The notes under the pieces: generated by a model
Told to the model about the DNA's origin: nothing
Seen by the model: only the letters and a program-made list of their open reading frames with translations
Databases searched by the model: none
In this document: one piece after another, positions 33,077-44,700 of the stretch
Layout of the letters: each line of letters begins with the position of its first letter
Position numbering within the stretch: position 1 is the stretch's first letter
Source of the DNA: Ectocarpus siliculosus
Taxonomy: Eukaryota; Sar; Phaeophyceae; Ectocarpales; Ectocarpaceae
Assembly: GCA_000310025.1 (NCBI GenBank)
Contig: FN648564.1
Coordinates: 505,916 to 569,915 of the forward strand
DNA length: 64,000 bases
Direction: 5' to 3'
Made by a program: the position numbers and the translations under genes

Positions 33077-36000
33077 CTAGTCCAGGCCGCAGACGGAAAG
33101 TGTCAGCATCCCTCCCCCCTGCAAGTTCTTGTTCTTGTTCTTCTCTCTGCGGGCCAGGAAGTCGTCCACCCCTTCCATTCGCATCAGGTCCGTCTTGTCG
33201 AGGGCGTTGCCCGCGAGCTCCAGGGACTCCACGGCAGAGTCGGCGAACAGACCTCGAGATATGGACTGCGACGCCGGGGTGCGGCAGGGGCGGTCGTGCC
33301 CAAGAAAAAAGAAAAGAAAGAGAGTGCAGCAAGCATGACGTTTTTGGCGTGTTGATTGACATTGCACGAGCAGCTTCACGCGCAGGGGCTTCGTTCATCG
33401 TATGCTATGGCGATATGATATTTTTTAGATTGCCTAGGAAGGCCGGGGTACGTGGGTTCAGCGAGGGAAACGCGGTGCTTCCGCAAGGCGCGCACCCTCG
33501 GGAGACTAACGGCCAAGAGAAGAGGTTCGACACGCCTGGATTCCGGGAGGGACGAGGATGCGCGCGACTCAGCAACCTCGCTCGTGGAGGCTGTTGACAA
33601 GCTTGATGACCAACGGACTGCCGGTGAAGCTGACTGATAGTACAGCAGTGGTCATCGCGCTTCTCAACAAACGCTAACAATGCCTTAATCCGTCTAGTAA
33701 CTGTTCGTGCTTCTCAACGAAATCAACCATGGGGCGTCGTGCAATAACATGAGTATTGTAACGGTTTTGCGTTGGACTACTACAGTGTAGGTGACCAACA
33801 GTCCTCGGGGCATTGCCATGATCGAAAATAGCAGCCGTGGAAGAAGGATGTAGCGTCATGCGCGTGCGTGTGCGTGATCGGCGACAAGGGCCGTAATCTG
33901 ACAAACGGGGAACTCGACAGGGTTTGAAGCGAAAATTCAAGAAACGCGATCAATGCCAGTACACGAAAATACCTCCTGTGCGCTGCTCGCCCCGTACACC
34001 CTGCGACATCAGCCTATCGATTTACACGGTTACCAGAAAATACATCACAACATGGGAGTGCAGCAGTACCCTTTCTTTATGGCGCTATTTTCTTCTTTTA
34101 CCCTGGTGTTTACCCCCTCCTGTGCGACCCTAGTTACGAAAAAATACACTGAAAAAGTGTAGTACCCTACATACACTGAAGAGTGCAGTACACGTCTCAT
34201 GGCACGCTTCACGGGGGGACTGTCGCCATAACAAATAGGACGAAAACAAAAACACACAACGCACACACACACACCTGTTGCCCGCTGAACGGGTCCACGG
34301 CCGCGATGCGGTTCGATCTAACCGAGAGCTTCTTCAGCTTTGACAGCCCCACCAGCTCGTCTCCCAACGCCCGCAATGAGTTCTCGTCAAGAATGAGCTC
34401 CTCCAGGGCCGGAAGCGTGGCTCCGAAGGGCGGGAGACCTTCGATCCCATTGGCTGATAGGTCCAGCACCTGGTTCGGCCACGGGTCACGCACAGGTTTA
34501 GGATCTTGAGAAATAGGATAAAATCACAACGCCTCTCGCTCTGAAAATGAATCGGGGGTAGTTGCTGATGTTGATTGTTAACCACCGCCCCAAGCGAGCT
34601 CGAAATAAAACAATCGGGTCGTGTTGCTAATGTTGACTGTTCAACCAACGGTTGATTTTGCTAAAAAAATAATGGTAGGTTCGTTGCTGGCGCAGAGAAC
34701 GTCATGCCAGCGTGAACTCGATGCTCCAACCCCCAACTCCCCAGCACGCACTCCAGGAAACGTCAAGCAATCTAGCGAAGCCTATGTAGCGTTTCAGAAC
34801 CTTCTCATTGATGGCCGACTCCGCCGATACAGATCAGCACGCTGTTAACATTTACAGGGACCACCCGTGATGTAGGAAGCTTCATTCTTGGGGAAGACCC
34901 ACGTAGTGAACCCCCTGCCAAAACCTTCGTTACATTCAGGCCCCTCGTCGCTTCTCCGCAATGTGTGCCGACTAACTGTGATTTGAAGGGCTTCATAGCA
35001 GTGGGGCATCGCTTGGTGCCTTCTCCTCGAAACACCGAAGAATTTTTCGAAAGTGCCGCAGGGTGCGTCTCGCCCAGCACGTCAACCCCAAAGGTTCCCC
35101 GCCCCCGAACCCCGATTGATCAAGGCATCCACTACTGTTGCTTTCGGGTGTTGACCTGAAGTGCCGGAAGCCCGTCCAGCACGGCTGCTGGCACCTCCCC
35201 CAGGCGGTTATCCCGCAGCACAAGCTTCTTCAGGCACGCCGGCAGCGCCCCCAAAGCTCCTGCCCCGGCGAGCTGGTTTGATCCCGCGGAGACGTCCGTC
35301 AGTGAAGAAAGCGCGCTGAGGTCTGGGATAGCCTGTGATGGGGAGAATAAAGGGGGGGAGGGGGGGCAGGCGGCATACTCATTTGTTTGTTACTTTAGGC
35401 CCTTGAACCATTGGCTACGAAAATATTGGCCAAGACGGCGTGGGGTGGTGGGAGTGAATGAGGAGATGCGCATGGAGGTATGTACGCAGCTCCTTTTGTT
35501 GGCCCTGCTACAAGCGACGTCACATTTTTCACTATCTGCTCTTCCAGCTACTTCAAAGAGGAGTTTTGTCCGAGGTGCTTCAAGAACTAAATATCTCAGT
35601 GGTTGGGTCGTTTTACAAGCATCCCATCGCAGACGGGGCGGGGGAGGGACGGGAACCCGGTCGTTCGTTTCCGTTTGGCAAGCGGTAGATACAGCGCGCT
35701 GCGGTTTTGTCTGTCGTTCAAGGGGTCCCTGCCAACCACAGAAACACACCATAGAGACGAGTAAAACGCGCAAACATTCCCGACACAAGGAACACGGTTT
35801 GTTGCTTTCGTCCTCCACCCACGGAAAAGGCCGTCTCCTACGGGCAGACGCCGCCAACAGTCAGCGGGAAGAGGTACGCACCTCGAGCTTGTTGGAATCG
35901 AGTCGCAAGATCTTGAGCTTGGTGAGGGTGCTCACCGCCGCAGGTAGGAGCTTGAGGGAGTTGGACGCCATGTTCAACGTCTGTAACAACCACGCGCAAT

Positions 36001-37179
36001 GCCCCCCCCCCACACACACAAAACAAGCACCGACAGGCAGCGAAGTTATTTACCCAACCCGCTTCGAGGAGGAGGTCACGCGCGAAAGAGAGGTGGGGTG
36101 GGAGTGAACATGTATGTGTGTGTTTGTTTTCGTCTCACGCATTCTGGGCGTCAGTCTCTACCCGATTCGGTGTATGTTGGACGCGCCAGCCAATGAAACT
36201 GAAATATTCTATCATAGCGCCGCAGAGGAAACACACAAAGTTCGCGCAAAGTTGATCCGTGCTAAGCAAGAGAGGGGAATACCCAGCCATATTCTCCAGC
36301 CGTTCTTCTGGCATTCTGCTCGCACTTTCCCGTCTGTCTCTCTCACCCTGAGCTTGACCAGCGTGAACAGCCCCTCTGGTATTTCCTTAAGGCCATGCTC
36401 TTGCAGTGCCAGCACGCCCGTGGCTCCCGCCGTCTTCATCTTTTGGGCCGTCACTTTCCTGCATGATCGGATCGCAAAACGTTGGCATCGATTCGGGGGG
36501 GGTCGTCGATGGAGCCGTATGGTGATAGAACTGGTGTATAGTCATGAGGGAAACGCCAGAGGAGCGCCGAGCTTTCATACTGAAGTACTGCTGTAGTATG
36601 GATACATACGCGTGACGAGAGAAGGGGGGAGATGATGGGAAAAGAAGAGCTTGGTGACGGCCTCAGTGCTGGCACGTTAGTTGATTGAGGTGAGGGTAGA
36701 GGCTGCAGAATCGGAACGTCAAGAACCTCCCTCGAAAGTCTTGCTGGAGCGACCAAAACGCCGGGAGGTGCCCCACTGCTGCTGATAAGCTTCCTTGAGG
36801 GGGGGCGATGGGGAGGAGGGGGCTCGCCATCGACTGTTGTACGGTCTACATGTCTACATGAAAAAATGTAGAACCATATTTCTCAGCTAACCGGACGATG
36901 AACTTCTCTGGTTCTGCAACATGGTACGCTTGCGCTGGCCCCCGAGTCCTACCAAAGGTCTGCAGTAAGGTACTACGCAACCTACTTCACGCCCGGAACG
37001 ACAGCATCAGCAGCAGGGCGAGCTGTAGGGGCGTGCGTTTGCCGCCAGATGTACACGTACCTCCCGGTCTTGTTCTTGGGAGCGCTGCCTGGCAAGCTCG
37101 TCAAGGCATCCCGGAAGTCTGATGTGGCACCCTGGCCCCTTGAGAACGTGGAAGAATGCGACGATTCCTTGTTCCCCAT
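33077..37179 (-). CDS. LRRC57-like leucine-rich repeat protein, 6 exons, 296 aa
   Basis: This is a small cytoplasmic leucine-rich-repeat protein of the LRRC57 type, whose cellular role is poorly defined. Exons in transcript order are 37179-37061, 36458-36347, 35980-35882, 35332-35156, 34469-34275 and 33265-33077. They total 891 nt in one frame. It starts MGNKES, a good N-myristoylation signal also seen at the start of human LRRC57 (MGNSAL). Next come TGVLALQEHGLKEIPEGLF, successive LRRs (TLNMASNSLKLLPAAV, LRLDSNKLE, LVLRDNRLGEVPAAVLDGL, LDLSANGIEGLPPF, LILDENSLRALGDELVGL, LSVRSNRIAAVDPF) and a cap with LELAGNALDKTDLMRMEGVD. The tail after the cap is Lys-rich then Gly-rich. It is somewhat longer than human (239 aa). 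The donor after exon 4 (GTCAAC) is weak, but the frame and LRR period support it. Confidence 0.85.
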
Positions 37180-38705
37180 GATGCTATCGACTCTTGTTCC
37201 CAAGCGAGCTCTCGCAGCAGGACAGGAGAACTTGAAGTTCTGACCGTGATCTCCCACGTACTGCTTGCGCAATCTCTCCGTAATATTGCTGCAGTCTCCG
37301 GTTCTGTACGCTCTATCTGTTCCTTGCTAGATTGAGGCCCACACTATTACTGTACCCCCGGCTGCAAAAGGCCGTGTGCTGGAGCCGTATGCAGTCGTGA
37401 TAGCAGTGCTTGTAGGTTCACTGGAGATCTGGAGGTGTATTACTACACATGCCATGTGCATAGTCCACCGTGCTGACGGCAGCGAAAGCGGCGAGATACG
37501 AAAATGATTCGCCGGTGCTCCCCCGAAACGGTGGATATTCTCGCGCACCGCATCCACAATCCTCAATCCTCGATCCTCCACCCTCCACTGACTGCAAAGA
37601 CTTAGACTTCATCACATCCCCTTCGACTGAGGTTATATCTCGAACGGATTTTTTTCTGTGTTTGTATGTATGTGTTTTCCATACAAGTAGTACACTGCTT
37701 TACAGACGAGCGCACAAGATCCATCCGGGCGCTGCACCTGGTGATTCGATATATTTCGATGCGCAAGGCTCGATCGACCTTGTCTCTGATGATCGACCTC
37801 ATATGTAGATGATGAACCACACTATATACGAGGCGGCGGAGGGGAGGAGCGCTCTCTACACAGGCATTCAGAGAGCTGCCAGCGGAATCCCGATCTCTGT
37901 AGGAGAGCACTAGCAATAGCGTGGTTTTGGTGGAAGAAGATGCCTTGGAACTCAAGTACTGTAAAACCACCATCCCCTTGCCAGACAACGAGCTGCGGGA
38001 GTCAATCCCGGTTGCGATAACCCGTTTCTCCGAACGACTTTTCCCCTAAAATCACTACAGGGATACACAGAGCTTCACCGGGAGTGATGCCCTTACCATG
38101 CGTGGCAGGTCATTACATCATACCACATAGCAGCGTGGACCATTGAAAGTTCTTGCAGAATATAATACTCCTATTTTCCCAAACGATCCTTTCTTATATC
38201 CCCAGAGACAACAGCCAAGGACATACGTATTGCTGCGGCAATTAATGAAGCCAGCACAAACTTTTTTGCGAATCATCGCGTGTACTCACTCCCCCACGGT
38301 ACTGCTGTCCTCTCTTTTGCAAAAATGTGTACACGCACCACCCGAATTCACTGATGAAAATGACTTCTCTCCGGCGAGACCCGCCAGCAGCTCTAAATTT
38401 CCGGGTGCGTGGTATGGACTCATCTGTTCGGTCATAACATTCATGCACACATCTACAGTACGAAAGACTGCCACGATGTCGTGTACTTAAGAATACTCGA
38501 TGGCGAGCACAAGAACCACGGCAAAATGCACATCACTCAAGTAAACCCCGATACTTCCTCCTTGTTCATGAAGCCAATCCTTTCGCCAGCAAACAACGAT
38601 GGCAAGCGCAGAGAGGACTATCGGCCGAGGGAGTCGATCTCTGTGCTCGGATCCAGCCAGGCATTACTACCCTAAGCAAAATTTCGGAATGCTTCTTCGA
38701 TCTTC
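37180..38705. other. Intergenic between the LRRC57-like start and the SAC1 3' end
   Basis: It should contain the LRRC57-like promoter at its left end and the SAC1 3' UTR at its right end. Short frames such as those at 37470-37808 and 37602-37988 are antisense to each other and lack bias. I see no repeats or RNA genes. Confidence 0.5.
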
Positions 38706-41700
38706 TCAGCCATCCCCCGAACCACGGTGACCTTTTCTTCTGGCCGAGACAGCAGCAGTCGTCCCGAAGCCCCCGTCTCGCCCATCTCCAGCGCCTTCCG
38801 CACGCCCAGCGATACTCGACCATACCCCCGTCGCAACCTCAGCATCGCCTATCTTCCTTTTTCGACCCAGGTGCGAGGTGGATCCACTACTGCGTTGTGT
38901 TTTTCTATCCCTCGTCAACCTCGCCGCAAGAATTACCGTTTCCTCCTCCTTGGTGGGATTCCTACTTCTCCCGCTGGTGATGTCACTGTTGTCGTTGTCA
39001 TTGACGCCGAGGTTAACCGCTTCAGCTCGAGCGAGTACCCCTGCGGCTTTGTCGCACCCAACGCTAAAGGCACCTCTGGGTAACGACAACAGCGGCGACA
39101 CGGACGTTCCTCCTCCTCCTCCTCCCCCTCCTCGTGCTGCGGCCGCTGCAGTTGCCCAATACCCGCCCTTCGAGGGTGTTCCAACAGTCGAGGGAACGGT
39201 GGTACAAAAAGAGGGCCCGTGTCCCATTTGTGTGCCCCCTCCTCCTCCTCCTCCTCCTCCTCCTCCTCCTCGCTTCTCCGTAGCTGCCGCCAACGCCGCC
39301 GACTGCCCCTTCTTAACGTCGTCCTGCTGCGGCTGCGGGAGACGTGTCGCCCAGAGGTCGAGGTCGAGGGGATCTTGGATGAACTCGCCCAGGATGTTGC
39401 CGTCCTGGTCGACGACGGGGCGGTGGAACCCGAGGAGGAGATCGACTGCCTCTTGCCGCCTTGGCGTGGTCGGCACAAACAAGGAAGGGAGGCGGCGACG
39501 ATCAAGGAGGACAGAAGGGGTATCAGCGGAAACGAAACGACCAAAATGCCAGACCGCACCAACAATGCGGGCGGACACTCACCATCATCTTGCAAACACC
39601 GCAGCCACAAAACAAATTACATTAATTTACAACAACGACACACTGCGACATCTCCCCACCTCCCGATGGGCCACAAAAAAAAAAGGAGTTGCAAATAAGG
39701 GAGAACAACACCATTTCATCAAGAAACAGGATGAAAACAAAAGAAAATTTAAGAATTAAGAACGAAAACAAGAAGACACAGCATACTTTCAGCTCTGATT
39801 TGTTTTAGTTACCGGTGGTCCTGGAAATTGTTGACGACGTAGCGGATGGCCGAGTTCGTCCCGTCTTGGAGCAGTCCCATTTTCGTGCGCTGTCCCGTCC
39901 GGGTGAAGTCGCCTTTCAGAGCCGGCGTGCCTGCGTAGAGCATGCTGTCGTTTTGGGGTCGACGGGGGGGCCGGCGGCGGAGCGGGTGGATAGGGGGGGG
40001 GGGGGCAGGACTAGCCTCAACGCCGGTAGAGAGAGCGCTTTGAGGACAAAGAAAACAGAGAAGCGCTTGTTGTTGTTGAATGGACCACATCAGCTCATGT
40101 TCATAGGTTTGTTAGACGACAATCCTCGTCAGGAGTATGGTGTCTCCCCCACATCAGCAGCAGCAGCAGCAGTAGCAGCAGCAGCAACAGCAGAGAACCC
40201 AGAAAACCAAAAATCTCAACAATTTCAGTCTCTAGGAAACCATTGGCAACACTCTCGTCTCCGCCTGTTCCTCTTCCCCAAGATGTTCGTGAAATAACAA
40301 AAGGGTCTCTTAGCACGTACCATGGTACCGACCGAAGAGTGGCGGGCTTACGCTCTTCGCACAGCAGTGTGTGCGAACACAATCCGCCGGTGCACGATTC
40401 CGCACGTTGACCTTACACATGTTGAATTCAGGTGCTCTCCATCTAACAAGGGTTCGTCTTCGTAACCCACCTGATCTCGTCGGCGTTGTTACCCCAAACG
40501 TCTCGAAAACGCCTCTCCAGCTCTTCCGCCGGCATCTCCAGCATGTCTAGGGTAAGGGCCAAGGCCGTGCTGTCCCCCCCCTCCGGCTCCGGGATATCCA
40601 CTCCGACCGCGCTCAGCTGGACCTGTGTCGTGTACCGTACAACAGTAGCAGGGACGGTTAAGAGGGGAATCTTTCACAAAAAGCATGGATATAAGAGAGA
40701 AAGTACAAAGTGGCTTGTCCCACCTGTGAGAAAACACATACGGAGTGAATAGGAGAAAGATCTGATTTGAAAGAGAGTTTTTGGGCATGTCCCGATTCTC
40801 TCTATAGGCAGGATGTAGCCGCTACAGTGCTGTTGTCTAGTTGGGTCGAACAGGCAGGGCAGAGCGGTGAGTGCACCCATAAATAAGCGGCAACAACACG
40901 ACCCTGGCCACCTGTACAGCGCGAAACGCCAAAACTCTTCACTTTGACTCGATTTCGAGCCATATGGGTACAAATTACGCCTCCAAGACCCACATACGCG
41001 ATAATTCTGGCCTACAGACCTCGCGAGCAGGGCACCAACAACAACACTCACTACATGCCTTGGGGACACCCCCATCGCGGCAGCACAGCCACTAGAAAAA
41101 GTTATTATCAGTCATGTCAACCCCGCACGAAACGGTCGGTCCCCAAAACCACCCAAGCCGTGTACCTGCCGCGCTCTTCCCTACTATACCCCCCCCCTTC
41201 TCCACCGGACAAAACTACGCAACCCCCTCCACTCCACACATCACAAGGCCCTTTTGTTGTACCACCCTACATCAGTAAACGATAGCGGGAGGTACTGGAT
41301 CGAGAGGTCGGAAAGTTGTTTTTATATATGTGAAGACAATAACAACACCTTGTAGCCCAGCACAATCCAACCCACCAGCATGCTCCTGCGTGCGAGCAGG
41401 CTCTGCACGACGTTCGTCCGGTCGAGGCAGTCCATGCAGTTCGTCCGCACCACCCCATCCTGGAGGCCGAGGATCTCGCCCCCTGGACCGGCGTGGTAGA
41501 ACCCCTGCTCTCCGAACTCGCGGTCCACGATGCCCAGGAGCTTGTCGAGGTTCTCCCAGTGCATATTCCGGCACTGGTGCGCCGGGGTGATGGGCGAGGA
41601 GGGGGGAGCGGGTCGGGGTAAATCTCAGGATAACCTCAAGAACAAGGCAGCAAGGGAGATGCGTCCCTTCCCTCAAGTGAGCGCGGAGAGCAAGGCTTGG

Positions 41701-44700
41701 GGGGGGGGGGCGTACTCCTTTGTTGCTTGCCGTAGTCATTTGACCATTGACCACGCGTCCCTTTCGAGACGGAGCACCGTTCCTACACCTACTAGAGACA
41801 CCACCAACATTTGGGAGCTCTTTACGTTTCTTGGGGGGGGGGGGGGGGTTCTCCTTTTTTTTTTAGGGGGGGAAAAAAACCCGGGGGTTCTTTCTTTTCC
41901 CTGGGGGGGCCCGGGGAGGGCCGGGCGGGCCCCGGGGCCCTTGGTCCCCCCCCCCCGGTTTTTCCCCCAAGGGTTTTTTTTAAAAACGGGCCCCCCCCTT
42001 TTGGGGGGGGGTTTCCCCCCCCCCCCGGGTCCCCCCGGGGGGGCCCAAAAAGCAAAACCTTTTAAAAAACCCANNNNNNNNNNNNNNNNNNNNNNNNNNN
42101 NNNNNNNNNNNNNNNNNNNNNNNNNNNNNNNNNNNNNNNNNNNNNNNNNNNNNNNNNNNNNNNNNNNNNNNNNGCGGGGAGGAGCACCGTTCCTACACTT
42201 ACTAGAGACACCACCAACATTGGGGAGCTCTTTACGTTTTTTGGGGGGGGGGGGGGGTTCATCGTTTTCGTTTAGGCGTGTACAACAATCCGGGAGTCTC
42301 TTCGTTCTCCTGAGGTGGCCGCGGCAAGGCCAGGCCGGCCACTGTGCCTCTTGCTCCCTCCCGCCTGTTTCATCACCAAGCGCTTTTCATGAAGCACGGT
42401 CGCCACACTTTGGGGGAGTGCTTCCTCCCAGCCGCAGGTTCCACGCGGAGGGCCCAAAAAGCAAAACCTTATCAATAACTCAACGATTCTTCCTACACAC
42501 GCGCGCGAGAAGATTCATTGACCCGGCCGCAAAACATTGAAGCAAACACCAACCCCGGCGCCTTTCGCAGGAGACTAGAAACAGCAGCCTCTCCCCCCCA
42601 AAGCCTACGCCTCCTCTCTGCTAAGCCTTCAAACCAGAGAGTCCGCTTTGTGAATATAACACCCTTTTTGTCCCAAAATGACGCACAGGGCGCGTGACCC
42701 CCCCGGCGCGCGCACACACCTCGTGGTGAAAGTCAAACCACACGTGCCGCAGCGACCCCGCCAGCTTCGGGGCAGCCGCAGACGCCGCCCCTGCCCCCCC
42801 CACCCCGTCCCCGCTGCCGCCCGCCGCCGGGGACCCCGAATCAGAGGAGGCGTTATCTTCGTCGGGGACGGGTTCGGCACCGCCGTCTCCGTCCTCTACC
42901 GCCTTGAGAGCCGCCCCGAAAGCCTCTCCGAGAGCGCCCTGAAACGCAAGAGCAAGGGGAGGGAAGGTAAAGTACAGTCGAACGTCGGTTTATGGACACA
43001 CCTGTTTTTTTTTGCTAAAAATAGTGTCCTTAGGCCGGGGAAGTGTTCTTGAGGTTGATATACCCCTCCTAATGTTGTGCATTCTGAGAGCCACCATGCC
43101 TTCGAAAAACAAAGTGTCCTTTTACCGAGGGAGTTTCCGTAATCTTGGTGTCCGTAAGCAAGGCGCGACTGTACAGCAGTGGGGGGGTCGTCAATATCGC
43201 CGGTTGATTAGCGCCGGCGGACCTGAATAGCGCCGGTGAAATTGCTGGACACAGAATGAATCACCAAGTAATTCTGTACGTTGAATGTACAATACTTCTG
43301 TACGTTGAATGTAAATAGCGCCGGTCACTCAATAGCGCCAGTCGATGCGCCGGGCACATACCGGCGTTATTGAGGGCCCCCCACTGTATACGACGTACAT
43401 GTATGACGGGGTCTTGCGGACAGAGGGCCTCAGGCGGGCTCCACGAAAAGGGTGGCCGAACTGCGCCCTCTGCGGCGCCAGCCTCGCTCTTGAAGTCATC
43501 GTTTCGATTTGAGAGTAGGCCGAACTACCCCGCTGCTCGCTCCGACGCCGCTCTGAAGGCCTCAGGGCCGAGCTTGAGCTTGAGCTTGAGCCAAAGTCCC
43601 CTACCTCTACGACAAAAAATGCAAACTACAAGGGGTATCGATGTCTGCTGCACGGGGAATCGTAGAAGCACACAGCAAGTGCTTCCGCTAACGCTATGAT
43701 TTTCATCGATAATACTGTCCCGGGCTCTTCTCCGTGGATAAGGATGGATCCGTTGTGTTATCGTACAAAAACAAATATTTGACGAGGGAAGGGGCGTCAG
43801 GAGTCGGCTGGCCCCACGCATCCGATCGAAAATTCAAGTCGGACTGCACCATTCGTGTTTGCGTTGTGTGGTGTGCTTCTTGAAGTAGTGTCGACCTGAG
43901 AAGACGGCAGTCCATTGGCGGCAAACACATACACACACACACAGTACACATGTACACAGACCTGTTCCTTCTTCTTGTCGACAAGGTTGATGAAGACAAC
44001 GCCTCCGCCGTTCTTGCCGTAGAGACGGATCAGGTCCTCCGAGTGCCGCCTGGATTGAAAAATACAAGGGCAGTGTCGACGACACGATTCCATGCGGCGT
44101 GAACCGAACTGATCTGTGTGTGAACCGCGGGACGTTCCGCGAGCGAAAAACATAACCAAGGGTATCTCTGGGTGTCAAGCACACGTGGCACCCGAGCGCG
44201 CGAAGTAGCTTTTGACAAAAACGAAGTTGAGAAAACGCGTCAAAGATTGAAGAGGGAAAAGGAACGGCTGAACCCTTCTCGCGACTAAAAAACAAACCAA
44301 CGCGAAGCACCGCGTACGTAGCACGGAAAAGAGCGGAGAAGAAAGCACCAAACTTTCCTTGTGTGGGCGTCTACCCTCTTTCCTTCTCTCTGACCCCCGC
44401 CTGGTGAGAGTCGAAACATCCCAAAAGGTGACCTGGCGTCCAGAAAATGTGGCATGTCAACAGATACGCACACACCTACGCCTCCAACCATTTTAACGGT
44501 ATTCCGCACCTGAGCGCCCGCAGAGAAGCCTCCTGGTTCGGGTCTATTCGGACCTTAGGGTGGTACCTTAGGTTCGTCGGAGAGCTCCAGAACACGGGGA
44601 TCGAGCCCCTGATCTGGACGTGGGAGGTGACGCTGCGGTCCTCGTGCAGCAGCGACTGTGCGTTGTTATTCGACCACGACGCAACGCAAAATCGGTGAAG

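Noticed and set aside
43400-43620. Possible extra SAC1 exon (minus frame with [11 protein letters not shown])
   Set aside because: Exons 44049-43962 and 42938-42720 join in phase 0 and match SAC1 continuously without it. The resemblance to the next exon's [14 protein letters not shown] is weak.
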